Assembly (NCBI RefSeq): GCF_000373105.1
Contig: NZ_KB890458.1
Span: 186,001-250,000, forward strand
DNA: 64,000 bases
Direction of reading: 5' to 3'
Origin: Neolewinella persica DSM 23188
Lineage (GTDB): Bacteria; Bacteroidota; Bacteroidia; Chitinophagales; Saprospiraceae
Shown here: positions 7,688 to 17,363 of the stretch, in pieces
Layout: each line of letters opens with the position of its first letter
Position numbering within the stretch: position 1 is the first letter of the stretch
Position numbers and translations under genes: made by a program
Notes under the pieces: generated by a model
Databases searched by the model: none
The model's input: only the letters and a program-made list of their open reading frames with translations
What the model was told of the DNA's origin: nothing

Positions 7688-9718
7688 ATGACCAGGACCT
7701 TTGCCATAATGCTGTGGTGTTCCTTTGCCATGCTGCCGGCATTAACCGGTCAGGCATTTCGGGACGTAAGCGAAGCTGCAGGGATCGATGCCAAAGCAAT
7801 CGACCCCATCATCATGGCCGGAGGCGCGGTCTGGTTCGACTACAACAACGACCGCTACCCAGATCTCCTGCTAACTAATGGCAAGGCTACCACCAGCCTG
7901 TTCCGGAACAACTGGGACGGTACGTTTGCGGACGTTAGTGAAAGCGCCGGACTGCTCAACGTAGCCGGAACCATGGGGGCGGTAAGCGGAGATTTTGATA
8001 ATGACGGCTTTGCCGACCTTTTCATCACCACGATGAAAAGCACCCATAACCGGCTCTTACGAAACAATGGCGCTGGTCGCTTTATTGACGTTTCGGTCAG
8101 CGCCGGCATCACGGAAACATCCTTTGGTGCCTCAGCGGCCACCGGGGATTATGACGGCGATGGTGACCTCGATATTTACGTAACCAATTACCTGGCCGGT
8201 GAGAATGCTCAGGATGGTGGGCAACCAAACTTCCTTTACCGCAACGATGGTAATTTCACCTTCACCGAAGTAGCTACAGCATTAGAACTCGATGACGACG
8301 GATGTGGTCTCGGAGCAGTATTCTCCGACTTAAATAACGACGGACGACCAGACTTATACGTAGCCAATGATTTTGGATACCTCATCAAGCCAAATGCCTA
8401 TTTTCAAAACGAATTTCCTTTCTTTTCCCAAAAAGCTGAAGACAATGGTACCGCAGCCACCATTAACGCCATGGGGATAGCGAAGGGAGATTACGATAAC
8501 GATGGAGACATCGATCTTTACATCACCAATATCAGAGAGAATCCTCTTTTTGAAAACGATGCAGCGAGAAGCTTTTTCAGTTTTCGGTCGTTTGCCGCGG
8601 GCGTTGCCCTGCCCGAACTGACCAGTTGGGGAACTTCATTTACCGACTTCGACCTCGACGGTTACCTGGATCTGATCGTCGCCAATGGGCAGGTGGCCGA
8701 GGAATTGAATAAGCCTGAAGCACAGCGGTACTTCCATAATAAAGGAGACGGCACCTTCACCGACACTTCAGTGTCTTCTGGTATTGACGATATAGTAATG
8801 ATGGGCCGCGGCCTTGCCGTGGCTGATTACGATCTTGATGGCTATCCGGATGTGGCGATTAATGCCGTACAGCCTGATATTACGGGTAGCGAAACAGCGA
8901 CTTTATTACACAACGTAGGCACCGGTGCGGGCCAGTGGTTGGCCATCGAAGTGCCCGTAAATACGCTCAATCTGACACTTTACACCGGTGATCAAAGCTG
9001 GTTCCGGGAAGTGGATGGCGGATCTAGCTATCTTTCCCATTCTGCCGGGCCAATACATTTTGGTGCACCGTCCCCGGGCGCTCCGATCGACAGTCTGGTC
9101 GTCACTTTTACGGATCGGCAGACGCAAACATTTACGGACCTGACCTGGAACCGTCTGATGGGCATTCGCTCAGATGGAACCTGGTACCTGATCAGCCACA
9201 AAACCCGGATCCAGTGTGGTGAGGCGGCAACAACGCCAACAATTGATGCGCTTTGGCAAACCCAGGCTAACGGGCGTGAAGAGCTGTTGCTGACACGTAC
9301 GGAAACAATTCTTTTTCCGGAGTTGGAGGAGCAGGTCGTGGAGCTGTCCGTAGGGGATATTTACCGGGGTTTGGCGCGGACGCAGGATGCCGTACTTGTG
9401 GACACGATAGCAGGGGATGGGCCCTGCCCGGGCCTGCGGCCTGTCCGCATAAAAGTGTTGCCAGCCATCGGGCAACCGTTAGTTTATCCCAATCCAATAA
9501 TTTCCGATCAACTTAGCCTGCAGCTTCCACGGGGAGGTGGCTCCCTTAAAGTTAATATGTGGACTTCCTCCGGAGCTCTGGTCTTTAATCGTTTCCGGGA
9601 AATAGCAACTGACCAACGTATTGTCCCATTTACTATGTCGTCCCTTCCCCCGGGAGCCTACCTGATGAGACTGGAATTTGCCGGGGTAGTCACCTACCAT
9701 AAACTTATTCGACTGTGA
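7688..9718 (+). CDS. FG-GAP/VCBS repeat protein with T9SS sorting domain
   Basis: 676 residues from the ATG at 7688; upstream in-frame codons run through the hairpin at 7615 and lack signal-peptide character. MTRTFAIMLWCSFAMLPALTGQ is a cleavable signal. Seven DxDxDG repeats (e.g. DFDNDGFADLFI, DYDGDGDLDIYV, DYDNDGDIDLYI) make one seven-bladed propeller. A UnbV/ASPIC-like section follows (GGSSYLSHSAGPIHFGAP). The last ~80 residues begin VYPNPI and end PGAYLMRLEFAGVVTYHKLIRL, a type IX secretion C-terminal sorting domain, so export and anchoring by the T9SS is expected. The stop overlaps the GTG start of the sulfatase, pointing to translational coupling. Confidence 0.88.
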   Translation: MTRTFAIMLWCSFAMLPALTGQAFRDVSEAAGIDAKAIDPIIMAGGAVWFDYNNDRYPDLLLTNGKATTSLFRNNWDGTFADVSESAGLLNVAGTMGAVSGDFDNDGFADLFITTMKSTHNRLLRNNGAGRFIDVSVSAGITETSFGASAATGDYDGDGDLDIYVTNYLAGENAQDGGQPNFLYRNDGNFTFTEVATALELDDDGCGLGAVFSDLNNDGRPDLYVANDFGYLIKPNAYFQNEFPFFSQKAEDNGTAATINAMGIAKGDYDNDGDIDLYITNIRENPLFENDAARSFFSFRSFAAGVALPELTSWGTSFTDFDLDGYLDLIVANGQVAEELNKPEAQRYFHNKGDGTFTDTSVSSGIDDIVMMGRGLAVADYDLDGYPDVAINAVQPDITGSETATLLHNVGTGAGQWLAIEVPVNTLNLTLYTGDQSWFREVDGGSSYLSHSAGPIHFGAPSPGAPIDSLVVTFTDRQTQTFTDLTWNRLMGIRSDGTWYLISHKTRIQCGEAATTPTIDALWQTQANGREELLLTRTETILFPELEEQVVELSVGDIYRGLARTQDAVLVDTIAGDGPCPGLRPVRIKVLPAIGQPLVYPNPIISDQLSLQLPRGGGSLKVNMWTSSGALVFNRFREIATDQRIVPFTMSSLPPGAYLMRLEFAGVVTYHKLIRL

Positions 9719-11334
9719 TCAATCTACCATTAAAGTCAGGCTTCATTGGGCTTGTTGTTTTATTATTCACGGCTTGTGGTGACGGTGCCGCTCCGAAGAA
9801 GGACGTAACGGAAAAACCTGAACGTCCCAACATCATCTTCATCATGTCTGATGACCACACTACCCAGGCCGTTGGGGCTTACGGTAGCCGGCTTGCCGGG
9901 CTGAATCCTACCCCTAATATTGACGCACTTGCTGCCGATGGCGCTTTGTTCAGCCACGTTTTCTGTACCAACTCCATCTGTACGCCCTCGAGGGGCAACA
10001 TCATGACCGGGCAGTATAGCCAGACTAACGGTATTCTTACGCTCGACGATACCCTCCCACCATCCCGGCAGTACCTCCCCATGGAGATGAGTAAACTGGG
10101 TTACCAAACGGCCATGATCGGCAAATGGCACCTCAAGGCCGAGCCTGCCGCTTATGATTACTACCACGTTCTGGAAAGTCAGGGGAAATACTTCGACCCT
10201 GAATTCCGGGCCAGCGATCAAGGGACATGGCCCGATAACTTTGTTAAATACGAAGGGCACTCCACCGACATCGTTACCGACGTTACCCTGGATTGGTTAA
10301 AAACCAAGCGGAAAACGGACCAACCGTTTTTCCTTATGCACCATTATAAGGCGCCCCACGACGACTTTGAGTTTGCACCCCGGTATACTGACTACCTGGA
10401 GAACACCCACATCCCCGAACCCGCTAACCTGTACGAACAAAACCAACCTGACTTTGGCTCAGAGGCTACCCGTGGGCGACATGATTCTTTGCGTAATCGT
10501 ATTGGTACATCGGTCTCGGACCGCCATCCATACCGGAGTTATACGGCAGACTATAAGATCAACAAGACTCCCCGGGACTCCGCGACCAGTGCTGCCTACC
10601 AGGAATACCTCAAGCGATACCTGCGCTGCGTAAAGGGAGTGGACGATAACCTGGGCCGGCTTTTTGATTACCTGAAGGCGGAAGGACTCTGGGAGAATAC
10701 TGTGATTATCTACACGGGAGATCAAGGCTTTATGTTGGGAGAGCACGACTATATGGACAAGCGATGGATGTATGATGAAAGTATGCGGATGCCCTTCATT
10801 ATGCATTACCCTAAAGCAATTAAGGCAGGAACGAAAAGTGAGCTCCTCGTTAATAATACCGACTTTGGCCCCACCATGCTTTCTATCGCCGGGGGGCAAA
10901 CACCGGCCTATATGCAGGGCAAAAGTTTTGCGGAACACCTGGATGGTAGCGAACCTGATGACTGGCGTACTTCCACGTATTACCGTTACTGGATGCACCT
11001 GACGCATCACGATGTGCCGGCCAACTTTGGCCTGAGGACTAAAGATTACAAACTGATATTCTACTACGCCCAACCGTACAAAGAAGAGCTCGTTGGTACG
11101 AGCAGTATGTGGTGGAAAGACGATGCCTATCAAATACAACCAACACCGGTCGCCTGGGAGTTCTATGATTTGCAAAAGGACCCCAATGAAAATGTAAACC
11201 GGTACGATGATCCGGTCTACGCCGAGGTCATTTCCGAATTGAAGAAAGACCTGCAAGAAAAGCGAATAGAACTAAATGAAACAGATGAAAAATACCCTCG
11301 CTTTCAAAAGGTAATTACAGGAAATTGGGATTAA
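9715..11334 (+). CDS. Sulfatase (S1 family), lipoprotein
   Basis: 539 residues with a GTG start that overlaps the previous stop by four bases (GTGA). The signal ends LLFTAC, so it is lipidated at Cys 21. The active-site motif is CTPSRGNIMTG, with Cys89 as the residue converted to formylglycine by the anaerobic or FGE maturase. The metal-binding Asp pair is at IIFIMSDDH (residues 46-47), and a GKWHLK string holds the usual sulfate-binding Lys/His. Its job is to remove sulfate esters from a sugar. The neighbouring GH29 fucosidase makes sulfated fucose the likely target, but S1 subfamily and regiospecificity cannot be read by eye. Confidence 0.95.
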   Translation: MINLPLKSGFIGLVVLLFTACGDGAAPKKDVTEKPERPNIIFIMSDDHTTQAVGAYGSRLAGLNPTPNIDALAADGALFSHVFCTNSICTPSRGNIMTGQYSQTNGILTLDDTLPPSRQYLPMEMSKLGYQTAMIGKWHLKAEPAAYDYYHVLESQGKYFDPEFRASDQGTWPDNFVKYEGHSTDIVTDVTLDWLKTKRKTDQPFFLMHHYKAPHDDFEFAPRYTDYLENTHIPEPANLYEQNQPDFGSEATRGRHDSLRNRIGTSVSDRHPYRSYTADYKINKTPRDSATSAAYQEYLKRYLRCVKGVDDNLGRLFDYLKAEGLWENTVIIYTGDQGFMLGEHDYMDKRWMYDESMRMPFIMHYPKAIKAGTKSELLVNNTDFGPTMLSIAGGQTPAYMQGKSFAEHLDGSEPDDWRTSTYYRYWMHLTHHDVPANFGLRTKDYKLIFYYAQPYKEELVGTSSMWWKDDAYQIQPTPVAWEFYDLQKDPNENVNRYDDPVYAEVISELKKDLQEKRIELNETDEKYPRFQKVITGNWD

Positions 11335-11341
11335 CCCAAAT

Positions 11342-11360
11342 TGGAATTATAGTAATTCCA
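11342..11360. repeat. Short perfect palindrome after the sulfatase
   Basis: TGGAATTA-TAG-TAATTCCA, 8-bp arms, 8 bp after the sulfatase stop. No T run follows. The rest of the 237-bp AT-rich gap to the fucosidase shows no gene. Confidence 0.5.
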
Positions 11361-11571
11361 TTCCAAAACCATTAAAGACTAGCACAAATGATGCATTTGA
11401 CGGGCTTATTTGTACTGATTTAATGATCAATCCCTATCATACCACGTCTTACAATATCTTATTCTTCAGCTGATATACCATTGAATATACCTACTTTAAA
11501 GATTAGGGTTAACCTCACCTGGAAGCTAATAGAATAGAATGGAATAAAAATCATCATCAAAACCACCCATC

Positions 11572-13095
11572 ATGAAATTTTGTCTGCCCTTTTTGGCATT
11601 GTTACTTTTTGCTCAGTCGTGTACTATGGCCAACGTTGAAGAGGCTGAACAAACGGAAACATCTGTAGACGCCGACTTCTCTGCTGATTGGGAATCACTT
11701 GCTAAAGTCAATGAATCGCCAGATTGGTTCGCAGATTCCAAGCTTGGAATCTACTTCCACTGGGGGCCTTATGTGGTTCCGGAAAACTCTAGTGAGTGGT
11801 ATCCACGAAATATGTACGTTCCGGGCCATGGCGCCTACAAACACCACAAAGCTACCTACGGGGATCAGTCTGAATTTGGCTACCATGAGTTCATCCCTAT
11901 GTTCACTGCCGATAAATTCGATGCCGAGGCAATTGCTGACCTGATGGTTACCGCAGGTGCCAGGTGGGGCGGCCCGGTAGCACAGCACCATGATGGCTTC
12001 GCAATGTGGGACAGCGAAGTTAACCCCTGGAATGCAAGTGACATGGGCCCGAAGCGGGACGTAACGGGGGAGGTTGCTGCGGCCGTCAGGAAAAGGGGCC
12101 TGAAGCTGATCACGTCTTTTCACCACGCCCGAAACCTGCAGCGTAACGCTGCGGACGAAAAAAATTGGGCGGGATGGTCAAGCCATTATCCTTACAATCC
12201 AGACTGGCACACCTCCACTGAAGACGACAAACTCCGCTGGCTCTATGGCAACGTTCCTGCCGAAGAATGGTACCCCTACTGGCAAAAGCAGTTGGAGGAA
12301 GTAATCGATAAGTATGACCCGGATATCATTTGGTTTGATGTTTGGCTCAATATGATACCCGAAAAGTACCGCCAGGAGTTCTGTGCCTACTACTTAAACC
12401 ACGCAAAAGCAGAGGGGAAGGAAGTCGTAATCGCTCATAAGAAGGATGATTTACCACTCGACGTAAGTATCCTTGATATCGAGCAGGGTGGCAAGAAAGA
12501 TGTGTCTGAACGTGTTTGGTTGACGGACATCACTCTAAGCAACCAGTCCTGGAGTTACATTAAAGGACAGACCTACAAAGACCCAAATCTGGTGTTACGG
12601 AATTTTATCGATGTAGTAAGTAAAAACGGCGTTGTACTCCTCAATATCTCTCCTCGTGCCGATGGCAGCATTCCTCAGGAGCAGGTGGCCGTATTGGAGG
12701 AAATGGGCGGCTGGCTAAAAGAATACGGTGAGGCTATTTATAACACCCGCCCGAGATCTGAATATGGCTTCGGCTCCGCCAAAGCGACAGACAATAAATA
12801 TGGTGGCCAAACGGCCACCATTGAGTATGGCCCCGGAGACATCCGTTTCACCGAAGCGAAAGACCACAGCGCCATCTATGCCATCTTCCTGGGGGCTCCG
12901 GAACAAGGCAAGAAAATTGACCTGAAAAGCTTGTCCAGGATTAACTTTCCGCCAGCCTCCGCAGTGAAAAAAGCTACTGTGCTGGGTAGTGGTACTGAAC
13001 TAAAGTTTGCCTTCAACGATCTTGAAAACTACATCGTACTTCCCAACGAGCCAATGAATGAAATGGCTACAGTCGTTAAGTTGGATTTAGAGTAA
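11572..13095 (+). CDS. Alpha-L-fucosidase, GH29
   Basis: 507 residues with an N-terminal signal peptide containing a possible lipobox (FAQSC, Cys17). The GH29 barrel shows HWGPY (about 62-66), QHHDGFAMWDS (about 138-148) and DIIWFDVW, where Asp256 matches the catalytic nucleophile of the family. NQSWSYIKG and LLNISPRADGSIP are further GH29 hallmarks. A C-terminal beta domain of about 90 residues follows. It releases L-fucose from non-reducing ends with retention. With the sulfatase directly upstream and a fucose-type catabolic operon downstream, it probably completes surface or periplasmic breakdown of a sulfated fucan-like glycan. Confidence 0.95.
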   Translation: MKFCLPFLALLLFAQSCTMANVEEAEQTETSVDADFSADWESLAKVNESPDWFADSKLGIYFHWGPYVVPENSSEWYPRNMYVPGHGAYKHHKATYGDQSEFGYHEFIPMFTADKFDAEAIADLMVTAGARWGGPVAQHHDGFAMWDSEVNPWNASDMGPKRDVTGEVAAAVRKRGLKLITSFHHARNLQRNAADEKNWAGWSSHYPYNPDWHTSTEDDKLRWLYGNVPAEEWYPYWQKQLEEVIDKYDPDIIWFDVWLNMIPEKYRQEFCAYYLNHAKAEGKEVVIAHKKDDLPLDVSILDIEQGGKKDVSERVWLTDITLSNQSWSYIKGQTYKDPNLVLRNFIDVVSKNGVVLLNISPRADGSIPQEQVAVLEEMGGWLKEYGEAIYNTRPRSEYGFGSAKATDNKYGGQTATIEYGPGDIRFTEAKDHSAIYAIFLGAPEQGKKIDLKSLSRINFPPASAVKKATVLGSGTELKFAFNDLENYIVLPNEPMNEMATVVKLDLE

Positions 13096-13155
13096 CGTCA
13101 TTAAGTTGAGGTGGTTTTGCGCTCGCTTAATCGAACGCGGTCATTTGTGAAACAG

Positions 13156-13191
13156 CCATCAGGGGCGATCCCTTGCGGTCACCCCTGATGG
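13156..13191. repeat. Inverted repeat after the fucosidase
   Basis: Arms CCATCAGGGG (13156-13165) and CCCCTGATGG (13182-13191), perfect over 10 bp with a 16-base loop. No T tract. It may mark the 3' end of the fucosidase transcript or be another palindromic intergenic element. Confidence 0.6.
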
Positions 13192-13346
13192 ACAATGCTT
13201 TTATCTCAGGTGACCGAAAGCAGTATAGCGTGATCCGCCCCGGATATCGTCACTGCCAAACTTCTAATCAGTACTTTTAAAACTCGAAAGAAATTGATTC
13301 TCCAGGCTACGGTCGTTTGGCCTAACTGATAAACCCAGTCCAATAT

Positions 13347-14999
13347 ATGCAACACGAATGGTTAAGGTTACACCCGGCAGATAACCTGGTGGTTGCCCTA
13401 AGAGACTTACCCGCCGGACACCTGATCGAAGCTGCGGGCAAGCCCCTGCGGCTGGTCGAAGAAATTAAGGCTAAACATAAATTTACCGACCAGCTTGTTA
13501 CCAAGGGCGAATTGCTGTATATGTACGGCGTTTTAGTGGGGAAGGCGCTGTCGGATATCCCCGCAGGAGCATTAATTCACACTGGCAACGTAGTACACGC
13601 CGCTCAAACCTATGTCTCCCGGGAGCAAGCCTATACCTGGCAGCCGCCCGACGTCAGTAAGTGGGAGAACCGTCAGTTTCTGGGCTACCACCGGGCCGAT
13701 GGCTCGGTAGGCACGGCAAATTACTGGCTGGTTATCCCGCTGGTTTTCTGCGAAAACCGCAACGTCGAAGCCATACGTGACGCCATGGTGGAACAACTTG
13801 GCTACGGTCACCAACCGGATACGGTGGTTGACGTAAATACCCTGGTAGCCGCTTACCGAAAGGGGGCAGATGCGGAGGCTATCCTTAAACTGGATCCGCT
13901 GCGGAAGGGAGAAGAGGTACGCCCGGCAAGAGTGTTCCCTAACGTCGATGGGATAAAATTCCTGACCCACGACGGTGGCTGCGGAGGCATTCGCCAGGAT
14001 TCAGAAGTTCTCTGCGAACTACTTGCCGGCTACATCAGTCACCCCAACGTAGCCGGGGCAACCGTACTAAGTCTCGGATGCCAGAACGCTCAGATCTCCT
14101 TACTTCGCAGTGCGTTGGAAAAACGTGGTGTGGCGGGTGAGAAGACCGTGTATTACCTCGAACAGCAAGCGAGTAAAAGCGAGCGTGCATTCGTCGCCCA
14201 GGCAGTGAAAGCAACCTTCGCCGGGCTCATGAAAGCAAATCTTTGCACCCGCGCGCCGTCGCCCTTATCTGCCCTCACCCTCGGACTGGAATGTGGCGGC
14301 TCCGACGGCTTTTCCGGCCTCTCTGCCAACCCGACACTCGGTCATGTTTCCGATATGCTGGTGGCCCTGAAAGCTAAAACCGTCCTGGCAGAATTTCCCG
14401 AATTGAATGGCGTGGAGCAAGAACTGATCGATCGATGTGAAACCACGGCCCTGGCCGACAAGTTCGCCAAATTGATGCGGTCCTATTCAGATGCAGCGGA
14501 AGCTGTTGGCTCCGGTTTTAAGAACAACCCTTCTCCCGGCAACATCCGGGACGGGCTAATCACCGACGCCATGAAATCCGCAGGTGCCGCCAAAAAAGGC
14601 GGGTCCGGACCGGTTTCAGACGTACTGGACTACGCGGAACCAGTCACTAAAACCGGATTGAATTTGCTGTGTACCCCCGGCAACGACGTGGAAAGCACCA
14701 CCGGCCTGGCTGGCTCGGGCTGCAACCTGATCGTCTTTACCACCGGCCTTGGTACCCCTACGGGCAACCCCATCGTACCGGTGGTAAAAATGGCCAGCAA
14801 CACGACACTGGCGGACCGGATGGCGGACATCATCGATTTCGACGCCGGACCCGTCATCACCGGACAACAAACCATCGAAGAACGTGGCGAAGCCCTCCTG
14901 GAATTGTTAATCGACGTTGCCTCGGGCACCACCCAAACCGCTGCCCAGCGATTAGGGCAGGATGATTTTATTCCCTGGAAACGTGGCGTTTCCCTTTAA
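13347..14999 (+). CDS. UxaA-family dehydratase (altronate dehydratase type)
   Basis: 550 residues. An N-terminal SAF domain (about 1-95) is followed by the D-galactarate/altronate dehydratase core: GYHRADGSVGTANYW, THDGGCGG, LECGGSDGFSG and GSGCNLIVFTTGLGTPTGNP. Cytoplasmic, iron-dependent in the family. The classic reaction is D-altronate to 2-keto-3-deoxygluconate. Here it starts an operon with an UxaB-type reductase 9 bp downstream and then an SDR, FucP and mutarotase. In the C. jejuni fucose island, UxaA-like halves accompany the same SDR, FucP and mutarotase set, so a fuconate-type substrate is an alternative. Family is certain; substrate is open. Confidence 0.88.
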   Translation: MQHEWLRLHPADNLVVALRDLPAGHLIEAAGKPLRLVEEIKAKHKFTDQLVTKGELLYMYGVLVGKALSDIPAGALIHTGNVVHAAQTYVSREQAYTWQPPDVSKWENRQFLGYHRADGSVGTANYWLVIPLVFCENRNVEAIRDAMVEQLGYGHQPDTVVDVNTLVAAYRKGADAEAILKLDPLRKGEEVRPARVFPNVDGIKFLTHDGGCGGIRQDSEVLCELLAGYISHPNVAGATVLSLGCQNAQISLLRSALEKRGVAGEKTVYYLEQQASKSERAFVAQAVKATFAGLMKANLCTRAPSPLSALTLGLECGGSDGFSGLSANPTLGHVSDMLVALKAKTVLAEFPELNGVEQELIDRCETTALADKFAKLMRSYSDAAEAVGSGFKNNPSPGNIRDGLITDAMKSAGAAKKGGSGPVSDVLDYAEPVTKTGLNLLCTPGNDVESTTGLAGSGCNLIVFTTGLGTPTGNPIVPVVKMASNTTLADRMADIIDFDAGPVITGQQTIEERGEALLELLIDVASGTTQTAAQRLGQDDFIPWKRGVSL

Positions 15000-15008
15000 A
15001 CAAAACTA

Positions 15009-16421
15009 ATGCTTAATCCCCAGGATTTTGACCGTCCACAACGCCCGTTGCGCATCCTCCAGTTTGGTGGTGGCAATTTTTTACGCGCCTTTGTGGACTG
15101 GATGATCGACGTGCTCAACGAGCAAACGGATTTCAATGGTGGTGTCGCCATCGTTAAGCCGACAAGCCGTGGTGATTACGACGAGCTCCGTGCGCAGCAA
15201 GGCCTTTTTACCGTTGCTCTCGACGGTATCCGGCAAGGGGAATTGATCGCAGACCGGCGGGTGGTGACCTGCATACAGCAGGTGATTCAGCCCTACCTTG
15301 ACCGGGCGGCTTTCCTCGCTACGGCCGAGCTTCCGGAACTGCGGTTCATCATTTCGAATACGACAGAGGCTGGCATCCGCTTTCGGGAAGAACCGCTACC
15401 TGCGGAAGGAATGCCATCGGAATTTCCGGCTAAACTTTGCCTATGGCTGCACCACCGCTTTCAGTATTTCGGAGTAAAAGGGCGCGGGCGCGGGTGCATA
15501 GTTTTGCCTTTAGAACTTATCGAGAATAATGGGGACGAGCTCCGGGATTGTCTCCTCCGGTATGCCCGGCATTGGGGCCTGTCGGAAGCTTTTCAGCAAT
15601 GGACGTTGGAGGAAAACTACTTCTGTAATACGCTCGTTGATCGGATTGTTTCGGGTTACCCGGCCGACCGCGCGGCGGCTATCGCCGCCGAAACCGGCCA
15701 CGACGATCCTCTGCTGGTCGCCGGTGAATACTACCACAGTTGGGTCATTTCCGGCCCGGACCTGGTGGCCTTGGAACTGCCCTTCGGTAAAACAGACCTC
15801 AACGTCACCTTTACGGAAGACCTGGATGCCTACCGGGAGATCAAGGTGCGCATCCTTAATGGTGCTCATACCAGCATCGTCCCCACCGGCTACCTGGCTG
15901 GTCTGGAAACCGTGGGCGATGTGATGGCCGACGAAAAAATGAATGCTTTCCTCGAAGGTGTGCTTAACGACGAAATCATCCCCTCGCTGGATTACCCGAA
16001 AGCCGAGCTGAAAGCATTTGCCGCCGACGTGCTCGACCGCTTCCGCAACCCAAGCATCCATCACAAACTGATGGACATTTCACTAAACTCCACCAGCAAA
16101 TTCCGGACCAGGCTACTACCATCTTTGCTGGCCTACCAGGCTAAAAAAGGTACCCTCCCCACCGGTATTCTACGGGCCTTTGCAGCCCTGATCCGCTTTT
16201 ACCGGGGAGACCGGAACGGTGAGTCCATCGCCCTGCGTGATGACGCAGGACGAATTGCCTTCTTAAAAGCGCAATGGGCCAACGTACTATCCGGACAACA
16301 AACGCTCCACCAACTAACCGGAAATGTACTCGGCCGGGCAGATTGGTGGGACATCGACTTGAATACAGTTCCCGGCCTGACCAGGGAACTTACCGAAGCC
16401 CTCAAAAAATACCAAGACTAA
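15009..16421 (+). CDS. UxaB-family (mannitol dehydrogenase superfamily) reductase
   Basis: 470 residues, the usual length for tagaturonate reductase. The N-terminal Rossmann motif is ILQFGGGNFLRAF, followed by the family strings FIISNTTEAGI, VLPLELIENNGDEL, NTLVDRIVSGYP and LNGAHTSIVPTGYLAG. It is an NAD(P)-linked polyol or uronate oxidoreductase in the cytoplasm. The gene lies 9 bp after the UxaA-family gene and 10 bp before the SDR, so all three are probably co-transcribed. Oddity: codons at 15480-15501 encode KGRGRGC and match the dispersed core repeat on the minus strand with two mismatches, which looks like a repeat accommodated inside the gene before the VLPLELIE strand. Confidence 0.88.
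   Translation: MLNPQDFDRPQRPLRILQFGGGNFLRAFVDWMIDVLNEQTDFNGGVAIVKPTSRGDYDELRAQQGLFTVALDGIRQGELIADRRVVTCIQQVIQPYLDRAAFLATAELPELRFIISNTTEAGIRFREEPLPAEGMPSEFPAKLCLWLHHRFQYFGVKGRGRGCIVLPLELIENNGDELRDCLLRYARHWGLSEAFQQWTLEENYFCNTLVDRIVSGYPADRAAAIAAETGHDDPLLVAGEYYHSWVISGPDLVALELPFGKTDLNVTFTEDLDAYREIKVRILNGAHTSIVPTGYLAGLETVGDVMADEKMNAFLEGVLNDEIIPSLDYPKAELKAFAADVLDRFRNPSIHHKLMDISLNSTSKFRTRLLPSLLAYQAKKGTLPTGILRAFAALIRFYRGDRNGESIALRDDAGRIAFLKAQWANVLSGQQTLHQLTGNVLGRADWWDIDLNTVPGLTRELTEALKKYQD
15480..15501 (-). repeat. Dispersed core repeat inside the UxaB-family gene
   Basis: Read on the minus strand it differs from the extended core (CTTTGCACC, TGCG, N, CCGCGCCC) at two positions. It encodes a Gly/Arg-rich KGRGRGC segment in the host protein. 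Confidence 0.55.
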
Positions 16422-16431
16422 AGCAGCCGCC

Positions 16432-17229
16432 ATGGATCTTAAACTGAAAGGAAAAGTCGTCGTAATCTCCGGTGCCGCAGGGCACCGCGGCAGTATTGGC
16501 GAAGTAATGATGCGGGCCATCGCCCGGGAAGGCGCCATTCCAGCCATCATCGACCGCAACGCCCGGGGCTTCGGCTACGTGGAGGAATTACAAGCTGAAG
16601 GCATTGACGCCGCCTTCTTTCAAACAGACGTAACCCAACCCGACCAGATTAAAGTGGCCGTTGACGGTGTCGTAGCTAAGTACGGCCGCATTGACGTGCT
16701 GATCAACAACGTCGGCGTCAACGACGGGGTAGGCCTCGATGGCAGCTACGAAGACTTCATGTACAGCTTGCGGCTGAATATGGTCAGTTATTTCCTGCTG
16801 GCGAAGCATTGCCTGCCGCAGCTGAAGGCGGCAAAAGGAAACATCCTTAATATCGGCTCCAAGGTAGGTTACACCGGGCAGGGCAATACCTCCGGTTACG
16901 CCGCGGCGAAGGGTGGGGTATTGGCCCTGACACGAGAATGGGCCGTAGACTTCGTTAAGTGGGGTGGTCGTTCTAACGCCATCATCATTGCCGAAAGCTG
17001 GACCCCCGCCTACGATACCTGGATCAACTCGCTGCCCAACGGGGCGGAAAAGCTAAAAGGCATTGTCGAGAAAATCCCGCTGGAAAACCGGATGACCACT
17101 CCGGAGGAGATCGCCAACACCGCCTTGTTCCTAATTTCCGATTGCGCTTCGCATACCACCGGCCAGCATGTGTTTTGCGATGGGGGGTATGTGCACTTGG
17201 ATCGGTCTTTGTTGACGCAGGCGCCATAA
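16432..17229 (+). CDS. SDR-family sugar dehydrogenase, probable L-fucose dehydrogenase
   Basis: 265 residues, classical short-chain dehydrogenase. The cofactor loop is SGAAGHRGSIG at the N-terminus, NNVG follows at about 92-95, and the catalytic pair is SGYAAAKGG with Tyr and Lys four apart. The C-terminal DGGYVHLDRSL is normal. It oxidises a sugar or sugar acid with NAD(P). Position between the UxaA/UxaB-type genes and FucP plus mutarotase parallels FucX (Cj0485), the L-fucose dehydrogenase of C. jejuni. Alternatives are a 2-keto-3-deoxy-fuconate or gluconate-type dehydrogenase. The family call is secure and the substrate is inferred. Confidence 0.8.
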   Translation: MDLKLKGKVVVISGAAGHRGSIGEVMMRAIAREGAIPAIIDRNARGFGYVEELQAEGIDAAFFQTDVTQPDQIKVAVDGVVAKYGRIDVLINNVGVNDGVGLDGSYEDFMYSLRLNMVSYFLLAKHCLPQLKAAKGNILNIGSKVGYTGQGNTSGYAAAKGGVLALTREWAVDFVKWGGRSNAIIIAESWTPAYDTWINSLPNGAEKLKGIVEKIPLENRMTTPEEIANTALFLISDCASHTTGQHVFCDGGYVHLDRSLLTQAP

Positions 17230-17363
17230 TTTTTGGGCCCATCAATCTTGTTCCCGGCTAACCGCCGAAGGCAGACGCGAAGCGAACCCGGTGCCGCCTT
17301 ACAAAGCTCTGCGAGCTGAACAACTTTTTTAATTCGATCACGCACTACAAGACATACCCATTC

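Noticed and set aside
10459-11256. 265-codon ORF antisense to the sulfatase
   Set aside because: Shadow of a strongly conserved domain.
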